64,000 nt of DNA from contig NW_027478166.1 in the NCBI RefSeq assembly GCF_051020975.1, positions 6,759,501 to 6,823,500 on the forward strand, given 5' to 3'. The translations under genes were made by a program, and so were the position numbers. The stretch's first letter is position 1; each line of letters begins with the position of its first letter. Of this stretch, positions 39,401 through 50,400 are shown piece after piece. The notes under the pieces are model-generated. The model saw nothing but the letters and a program-made list of their open reading frames with translations. It searched no databases and was not told where the DNA came from. Origin of the DNA: Osmia lignaria lignaria (taxonomy: Eukaryota; Arthropoda; Insecta; Hymenoptera; Megachilidae).

Positions 39401-42400
39401 CTCGAGATATATCAAGATATTTAAAAGTTCCGAAGCCGCACCAACATAATAGAGATACAGAAACACCGTGGCCCCTTTCTTTGAGATAACTCTGCACTAT
39501 TGCGAGCTGCAAATGCCACTTCCAGCTTAGCTGTGCAGAGGAAGAACAACAAGAAGAAGAAATATCTCGAAATATGTCCGTCAGGCCCCTTCCCTTGAGA
39601 TAAATATGCAAATATCTCGGAAACGAAGCGAGCTATGGCAAAATGTTGAGAGACCTTTTTTGTAGAGAATTAAGTTTCCTACTTTTTATGTTCTATGATA
39701 TTTTTTGATCAGATGCGTAGTTCTCGAGATATATCGAGATATTTAAAAGTTCCGAAGCCGCACCAACATAATAGAGATACAGAAACACCGTGGCCCCTTT
39801 CTTTGAGATAACTCTGCACTAGTGCGAGCCGCAAATGCCACTTCCAGCTTAGCTGTGCAGAAGAAGAACAACAAGAAGAAGAAATATCTCGAAATATGTC
39901 CGTCAGGCCCCTTCCCTTGAGATAAATATGCAAATATCTCGGAAACGAAGCGAGCTATGGCAAAATGTTAAGAGTCCTTTTTTGTAGAGAATTAAGTTGC
40001 CTACTTTTTATGTTCTATGATATTTTTTGATCAGATGCGTAGTTCTCGAGATATATCAAGATATTTAAAAGTTCCGAAGCCGCACCAACATAATAGAGAT
40101 ACAGAAACACCGTGGCCCCTTTCTTTGAGATAACTCTGCACTAGTGCGAGCCGCAAATGCCACTTCCAGCTTAGCTGTGCAGAAGAAGAACAACAAGAAG
40201 AAGAAATATCTCGAAATATGTCCGTCAGGCCCCTTCCCTTGAGATAAAGCTGCAAATATCTCGGAAACGAAGCGAGCTATGGGAAAATGTTAAGAGACCT
40301 TTTTTGTAGAGAATTAAGTTTCCTACTTTTTATGTTCTATGATATTTTTTGATCAGATGCGTAGTTCTCGAGATATATCAAGATATTTAAAAGTTCCGAA
40401 GCCGCACCAACATAATAGAGATACAGAAACACCGTGGCCCCTTTCTTTGAGATAACTCTGCACTATTGCGAGCTGGAAATGCCACTTCCAGTTTAGCTGT
40501 GCAGAAGAAGAACAACAAGAAGAAGAAATATCTCGAAATATGTCCGTCAGGCCCCTTCCCTTGAGATAAATATGCAAATATCTCGGAAACGAAGCGAGCT
40601 ATGGCAAAATGTTAAGAGACCTTTTTTGTAGAGAATTAAGTTTCCTACTTTTTATGTTCTATGATATTTTTTGATCAGATGCGTAGTTCTCGAGATATAT
40701 CAAGATATTTAAAAGTTCCGAAGCCGCACCAACATAATAGAGATACAGAAACACCGTGGCCCCTTTCTTTGAGATAACTCTGCACTATTGCGAGCTGCAA
40801 ATGCCACTTCCAGCTTAGCTGTGCAGAGGAAGAACAACAAGAAGAAGAAATATCTCGAAATATGTCCGTCAGGCCCCTTCCCTTGAGATATATCTGCAAA
40901 TATCTCGGAAACGAAGCGAGCTATGGCAAAATGTTAAGAGACATTTTTTGTAGAGAATTATGTTTCCTACAATTTATGTTCTATGATATTTTTTGATCAG
41001 AAGCGTAGTTTTCGAGATATATCGAGATATTTAAAAGTTCCGAAGCCGCACCAACATAATAGAGATACAGAAACACCGTGGCCCCTTTCTTTGAGATAAC
41101 TCTGCACTAGTGCGAGCGGCAAATGCCACTTCCAGCTTAGCTGTGCAGAAGAAGAACAACAAGAAGAAGAAATATCTCGAAATATGTCCGTCAGGCCCCT
41201 TCCCTTGAGATAAATATGCAAATATCTCGGAAACGAAGCGAGCTATGGCAAAATGTTAAGAGACCTTTTTTGTAGAGAATTAAGTTTCCTACTTTTTATG
41301 TTCTATAATATTTTTTGATCAGATGCGTAGTTCTCGAGATATATCAAGATATTTAAAAGTTCCGAAGCCGCACCAACATAATAGAGATACAGAAACACCG
41401 TGGCCCCTTTCTTTGAGATAACTCTGCACTATTGCGAGCTGGAAATGCCACTTCCAGTTTAGCTGTGCAGAAGAAGAACAACAAGAAGAAGAAATATCTC
41501 GAAATATGTCCGTCAGGCCCCTTCCCTTGAGATAAATATGCAAATATCTCGGAAACGAAGCGAGCTATGGCAAAATGTTAAGAGACCTTTTTTGTAGAGA
41601 ATTAAGTTTCATACTTTTTATGTTCTATGATATTTTTTGATCAGATGCGTAGTTCTCGAGATATATCAAGATATTTAAAAGTTCCGAAGCCGCACCAACA
41701 TAATAGAGATACAGAAACACCGTGGCCCCTTTCTTTGAGATAACTCTGCACTATTGCGAGCTGGAAATGCCACTTCCAGTTTAGCTGTGCAGAAGAAGAA
41801 CAACAAGAAGAAGAAATATCTCGAAATATGTCCGTTAGGCCCCTTCCCTTGAGATAAATCTGCAAATATCTCGGAAACGAAGCGAGCTATGGCAAAATGT
41901 TAAGAGACCTTTTTTGTAGAGAATTAAGTTTCCTACTTTTTATGTTCTATGACATTTTTTTATCAGAAGCGTAGTTTTCGAGATATATCGAGATATTTAA
42001 AAGTTCCGAAGCCGCACCAACATAATAGAGATACAGAAACCCCGTGGCCCCTTTCTTTGAGATAACTCTGCACTAGTGCGAGCCGCAAATGCCACTTCCA
42101 GCTTAGCTGTGCAGAAGAAGAACAACAAGAAGAAGAAATATCTCGAAATATGTCCGTCAGGCCAGTTCCTTTGAGCTGAATCTGCAAATATCTCGGAAAC
42201 GAAGCGAGCTATGGCAAAATGTTAAGAGACCTTTTTTGTAGAGAATTAAGTTTCCTACAATTTATGTTCTATGATATTTTTTGATCAGAAGCGTAGTTTT
42301 CGAGATACATCGAGATATTTAAAAGTTCCGAAGCCGCACCAACATAATAGAGATACAGAAACACCGTGGCCCCTTTCTTTGAGATAACTCTGCACTAGTG

Positions 42401-43250
42401 CGAGCCGCAAATGCCACTTCCAGCTTAGCTGTGCAGAAGAAGAACAACAAGAAGAAGAAATATCTCGAAATATGTCCGTCAGGCCCCTTCCCTTGAGATA
42501 AATCTGCAAATATCTCGGAAACGAAGCGAGCTATGGCAAAATGTTAAGAGACCTTCTTTGTAGGGAATTAAGTTTCCTACTTTTTATGTTCTATGATATT
42601 TTTTGATCAGATGCGTAGTTCTCGAGATATATCAAGATATTTAAAAGTTCCGAAGCCGCACCAACATAATAGAGATACAGAAACACCGTGGCCCCTTTCT
42701 TTGAGATAACTCTGCACTATTGCGAGCTGCAAATGCCACTTCCAGCTTAGCTGTGCAGAGGAAGAACAACAAGAAGAAGAATGATCTCGAAATATGTCCG
42801 TCAGGCCAGTTCCTTTGAGCTGAATCTGCAAATATCTCGGAAACGGAGCAAGCTATGGCAAAATGTTAAGAGACGTTTTTTATAGAGAATTATGTTTCCT
42901 ACAATTTATGTTCTATGATATTTTTTGATCAGAAGCGTAGTTTTCGAGATATATCGAGATATTTAAAAATTCCGAAGCCGCACCAACATAATAGGGATAC
43001 AGAAACACCGTGGCCCCTTTCTTTGAGATAACTCTGCACTATTGCGAGCTGGAAATGCCACTTCCAGTTTAGCTGTGCAGAAGAAGAACAACAAGAAGAA
43101 GAAATATCTCGAAATATGTCCGTTAGGCCCCTTCCCGTGAGATAAATCTGCAAATATCTCGGAAACGAAGCGAGCTATGGCAAAATGTTAAGAGACCTCT
43201 TTTGTAGAGAATTAAGTTTCCTACTTTTTATGTTCTATGATATTTTTTGA

Positions 43251-43475
43251 TCAGATGCGTAGTTCTCGAGATATATCAAGATATTTAAAAGTTCCGAAGC
43301 CGCACCAACATAATAGAGATACAGAAACACCGTGGCCCCTTTCTTTGAGATAACTCTGCACTATTGCGAGCTGCAAATGCCACTTCCAGCTTAGCTGTGC
43401 AGAAGAAGAACAACAAGAAGAAGAAATATCTCGAAATATGTCCGTCAGGCCCCTTCCCTTGAGATATATCTGCAA
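43251..43475 (-). other. Recurrent 74-codon open frame, judged non-coding
   Basis: Each monomer has a reverse-strand frame from TTG (monomer positions 223-225) to TGA (1-3), open in 195 of 198 copies. It is Ser/Cys-rich in the centre because the GAA tract reads as Ser and Cys codons. It has no ATG anywhere, no signal peptide or domain I recognise, and differences between copies are mostly amino-acid changing (for example Q/R/P, I/L, K/E and H/Q swaps). It is broken by TGA in the units starting at 5894, 11368 and 49047, and extended by ten codons where TGATCA became TGATCG (56101, 56745, 57711, 61253, 62863, 63507). I regard it as a by-product of one ancestral open frame copied with the satellite. 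Confidence 0.8.
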
Positions 43476-43572
43476 ATATCTCGGAAACGAAGCGAGCTAT
43501 GGCAAAATGTTAAGAGACCTTTTTTGTAGAGAATTATGTTTCCTACAATTTATGTTCTATGATATTTTTTGA
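43251..43572. repeat. Type A monomer (exemplar)
   Basis: The type A body is defined by GATGCGTAGTTCTCGAG at the start (contains CTCGAG), ATATCAAGATATTT rather than ATATCGAGATATTT, and CACTATTGCGAGCTGCAA in the middle. In most A units the upstream neighbour ends with AAGTTTCCTACTTTTTATG. Type A bodies occur throughout the array and dominate after about 52.9 kb. This copy has the GATATATCTGC variant near position 220. It is followed directly by a type B unit, showing the common A-B order. Confidence 0.9.
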
Positions 43573-43588
43573 TCAGAAGCGTAGTTTT

Positions 43589-43606
43589 CGAGATATATCG
43601 AGATAT
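43589..43606. repeat. Dyad element, left arm (two CGAGATAT copies)
   Basis: CGAGATAT occurs at monomer positions 17-24 and again at 27-34 in type B. In type A the second copy is CAAGATAT. These are reverse complements of the two ATATCTCG elements at 176-183 and 226-233. In type B the arm CGAGATATTT (27-36) is an exact 10-bp complement of AAATATCTCG at both 174-183 and 224-233. A binding-site role is only a suggestion. Confidence 0.75.
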
Positions 43607-43655
43607 TTAAAAGTTCCGAAGCCGCACCAACATAATAGAGATACAGAAACACCGT

Positions 43656-43682
43656 GGCCCCTTTCTTTGAGATAACTCTGCA
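43656..43682. repeat. Internal direct subrepeat, copy 1 (27 bp)
   Basis: Monomer positions 84-110. It begins GGCCCCTTTCTTTGAGATAA and ends CTCTGCA. It matches copy 2, 114 bp downstream, at 24 of 27 bases in this exemplar. The pair is present in every monomer, so the duplication predates array expansion. Confidence 0.85.
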
Positions 43683-43721
43683 CTAGTGCGAGCCGCAAAT
43701 GCCACTTCCAGCTTAGCTGTG

Positions 43722-43748
43722 CAGAAGAAGAACAACAAGAAGAAGAAA
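43722..43748. repeat. GAA/CAA triplet-like tract
   Basis: At monomer positions 150-176 the + strand reads as purine-rich GAA triplets with two CAA interruptions. It is present in every monomer. The only length change inside it in 64 kb is the +3 at 17651-17666; substitutions such as GAAGACCAAC in the right-hand domain do occur. Confidence 0.85.
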
Positions 43749-43755
43749 TATCTCG
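43748..43755. repeat. Dyad element ATATCTCG, first right arm
   Basis: This is monomer position 176-183, immediately after the GAA-rich tract, and it pairs in principle with the CGAGATAT arm(s) about 140-160 bp upstream. It is retained in nearly all units. Exceptions include 42778 and 45676 (ATGATCTCG). Confidence 0.75.
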
Positions 43756-43769
43756 AAATATGTCCGTCA

Positions 43770-43796
43770 GGCCCCTTCCCTTGAGATAAATCTGCA
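43770..43796. repeat. Internal direct subrepeat, copy 2 (27 bp)
   Basis: Monomer positions 198-224. It begins GGCCCCTTCCCTTGAGATAA and ends ATCTGCA; the three differences from copy 1 are at subrepeat positions 9, 11 and 21. The type D cassette falls entirely inside this copy and not inside copy 1. Confidence 0.85.
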
Positions 43797-43797
43797 A

Positions 43798-43805
43798 ATA
43801 TCTCG
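43798..43805. repeat. Dyad element ATATCTCG, second right arm
   Basis: This is monomer position 226-233, 50 bp after the first right arm and followed by GAAACGAAGCGAGC. Altered copies are few, for example TTTCTCTG near 44122 and 45088, ATCTTGG near 56360 and 57003, and GTATCTTG near 60220 and 61830. Most of these are shared by recent duplicates. Confidence 0.75.
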
Positions 43806-43847
43806 GAAACGAAGCGAGCTATGGCAAAATGTTAAGAGACCTTTTTT

Positions 43848-43868
43848 GTAGAGAATTAAGTTTCCTAC
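43848..43868. other. Imperfect hairpin GTAG-a-GAA / TTC-CTAC
   Basis: At monomer positions 276-296, GTAG pairs with CTAC and GAA with TTC, leaving one bulged base (A280) and a 6-nt loop TTAAGT (TTATGT before B heads). Both arms are conserved across nearly all units, while the loop carries the A/B difference. Some units near 42566, 44490 and 45451 have GTAGGGAA, keeping the pairing. The function is unknown. Confidence 0.6.
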
Positions 43869-46800
43869 TTTTTATGTTCTATGATATTTTTTGATCAGAT
43901 GCGTAGTTCTCGAGATATATCAAGATATTTAAAAGTTCCGAAGCCGCACCAACATAATAGAGATACAGAAACACCGTGGCCCCTTTCTTTGAGATAACTC
44001 TGCACTATTGCGAGCTGTAAATGCCACTTCCAGCTTAGCTGTGCAGAAGAAGAACAACAAGAAGAAGAAATATCTCGAAATATGTCCGTCAGGCCCCTTC
44101 CCTTGAGATATATCTGCAAATTTCTCTGAAACGAAGCGAGCTATGGCAAAATGTTAAGAGACCTTTTTTGTAGAGAATTATGTTTCCTACAATTTATGTT
44201 CTATGATATTTTTTAATCAGAAGCGTAGTTTTCGAGATACATCGAGATATTTAAAAGTTCCGAAGCCGCACCAACATAATAGAGATACAGAAACACCGTG
44301 GCCCCTTTCTTTGAGATAACTCTGCACTAGTGCGAGCCGCAAATGCCACTTCCAGCTTAGCTGTGCAGAAGAAGAACAACAAGAAGAAGAAATATCTCGA
44401 AATATGTCCGTCAGGCCCCTTCCCTTGAGATAAATCTGCAAATATCTCGGAAACGAAGCGAGCTATGGCAAAATGTTAAGAGACCTTCTTTGTAGGGAAT
44501 TAAGTTGCCTACTTTTTATGTTCTATGATATTTTTTGATCAGATGCGTAGTTCTCGAGATATATCGAGATATTTAAAAGTTCCGAAGCCGCACCAACATA
44601 ATAAGGATACAGAAACACCGTGGCCCCTTTCTTTGAGATAACTCTGCACTAGTGCGAGCCGCAAATGCCACTTCCAGCTTAGCTGTGCAGAAGAAGAACA
44701 ACAAGAAGAAGAAATATCTCGAAATATGTCCGTCAGGCCCCTTCCCTTGAGATAAATCTGCAAATATCTCGGAAACGAAGCGAGCTATGGCAAAATGTTA
44801 AGAGACCCTTTTTGTAGAGAATTAAGTTTCCTACTTTTTATGTTCTATGATATTTTTTGATCAGATGCGTAGTTCTCGAGATATATCAAGATATTTAAAA
44901 GTTCCGAAGCCGCACCAACATAATAGAGATACAGAAACACCGTGGCCCCTTTCTTTGAGATAACTCTGCACTATTGCGAGCTGTAAATGCCACTTCCAGC
45001 TTAGCTGTGCAGAAGAAGAACAACAAGAAGAAGAAATATCTCGAAATATGTCCGTCAGGCCCCTTCCCTTGAGATATATCTGCAAATTTCTCTGAAACGA
45101 AGCGAGCTATGGCAAAATGTTAAGAGACCTTTTTTGTAGAGAATTATGTTTCCTACAATTTATGTTCTATGATATTTTTTGATCAGAAGCGTAGTTTTCG
45201 AGATACATCGAGATATTTAAAAGTTCCGAAGCCGCACCAACATAATAGAGATACAGAAACACCGTAGCCCCTTTCTTTGAGATAACTCTGCACTAGTGCG
45301 AGCCGCAAATGCCACTTCCAGCTTAGCTGTGCAGAAGAAGAACAACAAGAAGAAGAAATATCTCGAAATATGTCCGTCAGGCCCCTTCCCTTGAGATAAA
45401 TCTGCAAATATCTCGGAAACGAAGCGAGCTATGGCAAAATGTTAACAGACCTTCTTTGTAGGGAATTAAGTTTCCTACTTTTTATGTTCTATGATATTTT
45501 TTGATCAGATGCGTAGTTCTCGAGATATATCAAGATATTTAAAAGTTCCGAAGCCGCACCAACATAATAGAGATACAGAAACACCGTGGCCCCTTTCTTT
45601 GAGATAACTCTGCACTATTGCGAGCTGCAAATGCCACTTCCAGCTTAGCTGTGCAGAGGAAGAACAACAAGAAGAAGAATGATCTCGAAATATGTCCGTC
45701 AGGCCAGTTCCTTTGAGCTGAATCTGCAAATATCTCGGAAACGAAGCGAGCTATGGCAAAATGTTAAGAGACGTTTTTTATAGAGAATTATGTTTCCTAC
45801 AATTTATGTTCTATGATATTTTTTGATCAGAAGCGTAGTTTTCGAGATATATCGAGATATTTAAAAATTCCGAAGCCGCACCAACATAATAGGGATACAG
45901 AAACACCGTGGCCCCTTTCTTTGAGATAACTCTGCACTATTGCGAGCTGGAAATGCCACTTCCAGTTTAGCTGTGCAGAAGAAGAACAAGAAGAAGAAGA
46001 AATATCTCGAAATATGTCCGTTAGGCCCCTTCCCGTGAGATAAATCTGCAAATATCTCGGAAACGAAGCGAGCTATGGCAAAATGTTAAGACACCTCTTT
46101 TGTAGAGAATTAAGTTTCCTACTTTTTATGTTCTATGATATTTTTTGATCAGATGCGTAGTTCTCGAGATATATCAAGATATTTAAAAGTTCCGAAGCCG
46201 CACCAACATAATAGAGATACAGAAACACCGTGGCCCCTTTCTTTGAGATAACTCTGCACTATTGCGAGCTGCAAATGCCACTTCCAGCTTAGCTGTGCAG
46301 AAGAAGAACAACAAGAAGAAGAAATATCTCGAAATATGACCGTCAGGCCAGTTCCTTTGAGCTGAATCTGCAAATATCTCGGAAACGAAGCGAGCTATGG
46401 CAAAATGTTAAGAGACCGTTTTTGTAGAGAATTAAGTTTCCTACTTTTCATGTTCTATGATATTTTTTGATCAGACGCGTAGTTCTCGAGATATATCAAG
46501 ATATTTAAAAGTTCCGAAGCCGCACCAACATAATAGAGATACAGAAACACCGTGGCCCCTTCCTTTGAGATAACTCTGCACTAGTGCGAGCCGCAAATGC
46601 CACTTCCAGCTTAGCTGTGCAGAAGAAGAACAACAAGAAGAAGAAATATCTCGAAATATGTCCGTCAGGCCCCTTCCCTTGAGATAAATCTGCAAATATC
46701 TCGGAAACGAAGCGAGCTATGGCAAAATGTTAAGAGACCTTTTTTGTAGAGAATTAAGTTTCCTACTTTTTATCTTCTATGATATTTTTTGATCAGATGC

Positions 46801-47436
46801 GTAGTTCTCGAGATATATCAAGATATTTAAAAGTTCCGAAGCCGCACCAACATAATAGAGATACAGAAACACCGTGGCCCCTCTCTTTGAGATAACTCTG
46901 CACTATTGCGAGCTGCAAATGCCACTTCCAGCTTAGCTGTGCAGAGGAAGAACAACAAGAAGAAGAAATATCTCGAAATATGTCCGTCAGGCCCCTTCCC
47001 TTGAGATATATCTGCAAATATCTCGGAAACGAAGCGAGCTATGGCAAAATGTTAAGAGAGCTTTTTTGTAGAGAATTATGTTTCCTACAATTTATGTTCT
47101 ATGATATTTTTTGATCAGAAGCGTAGTTTTCGAGATACATCGAGATATTTAAAAGTTCCGAAGCCGCACCAACATAATAGAGATACAGAAACACCGTGGC
47201 CCCTTTCTTTGAGATAACTCTGCACTAGTGCGAGCCGCAAATGCCACTTCCAGCTTAGCTGTGCAGAAGAAGAACAACAAGAAGAACAAATATCTCGAAA
47301 TATGTCCGTCAGGCCCCTTCCCTTGAGATAAATCTGCAAATATCTCGGAAACGAAGCGAGCTATGGCAAAATGTTAAGAGACCTTTTTTGTAGAGAATTA
47401 AGTTTCCTACTTTTTATGTTCTATGATATTTTTTGA

Positions 47437-50400
47437 TCAGAAGCGTAGTTTTCGAGATATATCGAGATATTTAAAAGTTCCGAAGCCGCACCAACATAAT
47501 AGGGATACAGAAACACCGTGGCCCCTTTCTTTGAGATAACTCTGCACTATTGCGAGCTGGAAATGCCACTTCCAGTTTAGCTGTACAGAAGAAGAACAAC
47601 AAGAAGAAGAAATATCTCGAAATATGTCCATTAGGCCCCTTCCCGTGAGATAAATCTGCAAATATCTCGGAAACGAAGCGAGCTATGGCAAAATGTTAAG
47701 AGACCTCTTTTGTAGAGAATTAAGTTTCCTACTTTTTATGTTCTAAGATATTTTTTGATCAGATGCGTAGTTCTCGAGATATATCAAGATATTTAAAAGT
47801 TCCGAAGCCGCACCAACATAATAGAGGTACAGAAACACCGTGGCCCCTTTCTTTGGGATAACTCTGCACTATTGCGAGCTGCAAATGCCACTTCCAGCTT
47901 AGCTGTGCAGAAGAAGAACAAGAAGAAGAAGAAATATCTCGAAATATGTCCGTCAGACCCCTTCCCTTGAGATGAATCTGCAAATATCTCGGAAACGAAG
48001 CGAGCTATGGCAGAATGTTAAGAGACCTTTTTTGTAGAGAATAATGTTTCCTACAATTTATGTTCTATGATATTTTTTGATCAGAAGCGTAGTTTTCGAG
48101 ATATATCGAGATATTTAAAAGTTCCGAAGCCGCACCTACATAATAGAGATACAGAAACACCGTGGCTCCTTTCTTTGAGATAACTCTGCACTATTGCGAG
48201 CTGGAAATGCCACTTCCAGTTTAGCTGTGCAGAAGAAGAACAACAAGAAGAAGAAATATCTCGAAATATGTCCGTTAGGCCCCTTCCCTTGAGATAAATC
48301 TGCAAATATCTCGGAAACGAAGCGAGCTATGGCAAAATGTTAAGAGACCTTTTTTGTAGAGAATTAAGTTTCCTACTTTTTATGTTCTATGATATTTTTT
48401 GATCAGATGCGTAGTTCTCGAGATATATCAAGATATTTAAAAGTTCCGAAGCCGCACCAACATAATAGAGATACAGAAACACCGTGGCCCCTTTCTTTGA
48501 GATAACTCTGCACTATTGCGAGCTGCAACTGCCACTTCCAGCTTAGCTGTGCAGAAGAAGAACAACAAGAAGAAGAAATATCTCGAAATATGTCCGTCAG
48601 GCCCCTTCCCTTGAGATATATCTGCAAATATCTCGGAAACGAAGCGAGCTATGGCAAAATGTTAAGAGACCTTTTTTGTAGAGAATTATGTTTCCTACAA
48701 TTTAGGTTCTATGATATTTTTTGATCAGAAGCGTAGTTTTCGAGATATATCAAGATATTTAAAAGTTCCGAAGCCGCACCTACATAATAGAGATACAGAA
48801 ACACCGTGGCCCCTTTCTTTGAGATAACTCTGCACTATTGCGAGCTGGAAATGCCACTTCCAGTTTAGCTGTGCAGAAGAAGAACAACAAGAAGAAGAAA
48901 TATCTCGAAATATGTCCGTTAGGCCCCTTCCCTTGAGATAAATCTGCAAATATCTCGGAAACGAAGAGAGCTATGGCAAAATGTTAAGAGACCTTTTTTG
49001 TAGAGAATTAAGTTTCCTACTTTTCATGTTCTATGATATTTTTTGATCAGATGCGTAGTTCTCGAGATATATCAAGATATTTAAAAGTTCCGAACCCGCA
49101 CCAACATAATAGAGATACAGAAACACCGTGGCCCCTTTCTTTGAGATAACTCTGCACTATTGCGAGCTGTCAATGCCAGTTCCAGCTTAGCTGTGCAGAA
49201 GAAGAACAACAAGAAGAAGAAATATCTCGAAATATGTCCGTCAGGCCCCTTCCCTTGAGATATATCTGCAAATATCTCGGAAACGAAGCGAGCTATGGCA
49301 AAATGTTGAGAGACCTTTTTTGTAGAGAATTATGCTTCCTACAATTTATGTTCTATGATATTTTTTGATCAGAAGCGTAGTTTTCGAGATATATCGAGAT
49401 ATTTAAAAGTTCCGAAGCCGCACCAACATAATAGAGATACAGAAACACCGTGGCTCCTTCCTTTGAGATAACTCTGCACTAGTGCGAGCCGCAAATGCCA
49501 CTTCCAGCTTAGCTGTGCAGAAGAACAACAACAAGAAGAAGAAATATCTCGAAATATGTCCGTCAGGCCCCTTCCCTTGAGATAAATCTGCACATATCTC
49601 GGAAACGGAGCGAGCTATGGCAAAATGTTAAGAGACCTTTTTTGTAGAGAATTAAGTTTCCTACATTTTACGTTCTATGATATTTTTCGATCAGAGGCGT
49701 AGTTCTTGAGATATATCAAGATATTTAAAAGTTCCGAAGCCGCACCAACATAATAGAGATACAGAAACACCGTGGCCCCTTTCTTTGGGATAACTCTGCA
49801 CTATTGCGAGCTGCAAATGCCACTTCCAGCTTAGCTGTGCAGAAGAAGAACAACAAGAAGAAGAAATATCTCGAAATATGTCCGTCAGGCCAGTTCCTTT
49901 GAGTTGAATCTGCAAATATCTCGGAAACGAAGCGAGCTATGGCAAAATGTTAAGAGACCTTTTTTGTAGAGAATTATGTTTCCTACAATTTATGTTCTAT
50001 GATATTTTTTGATCAGAAGCGTAGTTTTCGAGATATATCGAGATATTTAAAAGTTCCGAAGCCGCACCAACATAATAGAGATACAGAAACACCGTGGCCC
50101 CTTTCTTTGAGATAACTCTGCACTAGTGCGAGCCGCAAATGCCACTTCCAGCTTAGCTGTGCAGAAGAAGAACAACAAGAAGAAGAAATATCTCGAAATA
50201 TGTCCGTCAGGCCCCTTCCCTTGAGATAAATCTGCACATATCTCGGAAACGGAGCGAGCTATGGCAAAATGTCAAGAGACCTTTTGTGTAGAGAATTAAG
50301 TTTCCTACTTTTTATCTTCTATGATATTTTTTGATCAGATGCGTAGTTCTCGAGATATATCAAGATATTTAAAAGTTCCGAAGCCGCACCAACATAATAG

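Larger units (their letters stand above)
28761..42284. repeat. Drifting 10-14-mer higher-order repeat domain
   Basis: Ordered markers recur: ATGTACGTTAGG (28761, 33269, 36489), GAGCGGCAAATG (29727, 33913, 37455, 40997), AAGTTTCATAC (about 30307, 34523, 41607), AAGTTTTCTAC (about 30655, 34845, 38060), TTTTGATGTTC (about 30990, 35496, 38716), TTAGCAGTGC (31981, 32625, 35845) and AGAGTCCTTT (about 32567, 33211, 36431, 39972). Spacing between ATGTACG units is 4508 bp (14 monomers) then 3220 bp (10). Members between markers are gained or lost: two type C units at 34235/34557 correspond to one at 37777, and 37133 has no partner in the preceding copy. Confidence 0.85.
43573..43894. repeat. Type B monomer (exemplar)
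   Basis: The type B body is defined by GAAGCGTAGTTTTCGAG (XhoI-type site lost), ATATCGAGATATTT (a second CGAGATAT copy) and CACTAGTGCGAGCCGC (SpeI-type ACTAGT gained). The tail that normally precedes a B head reads TATGTTTCCTACAATTTATG, which breaks the T5 tract seen before A heads. These changes are usually linked, but recombinants exist, for example A heads with B bodies at 2030 and 31337. Confidence 0.9.
42285..47436. repeat. Domain with 9-mer and 3-mer repeated blocks
   Basis: The run 42285-43440 recurs at +2898 bp (9 monomers). Shared markers are GAGATACATCGAG, CTTCTTTGTAGGG, AGAAGAATGATC, TTTTTTATAGAG, TTAAAAATTCCG, AATAGGGATAC and CCCGTGAGATAA. Within it, units 43895-44217 recur at +966 (44861-45183), both with AAATTTCTCTGAAAC. 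The AATAGGGATAC/CCCGTGAG unit appears a third time at 47437 with private changes. Confidence 0.8.

Noticed and set aside
43573..43620. CENP-B box like motif in the type B head (TTTCGAGATATATCGAG)
   Set aside because: It has the TTCG start and a central A, but the CGGG half is absent (TCGA). I found no match to the canonical box on either strand.
43571..43620. Promoter-like AT-rich stretch before TGATCA
   Set aside because: No coherent transcription start, TATA/Inr arrangement or downstream gene; T-tracts are explained as part of the satellite.
43722..43748. Expanding GAA microsatellite
   Set aside because: Length is constant in all units except one +3 event, so it is not behaving as an unstable microsatellite.
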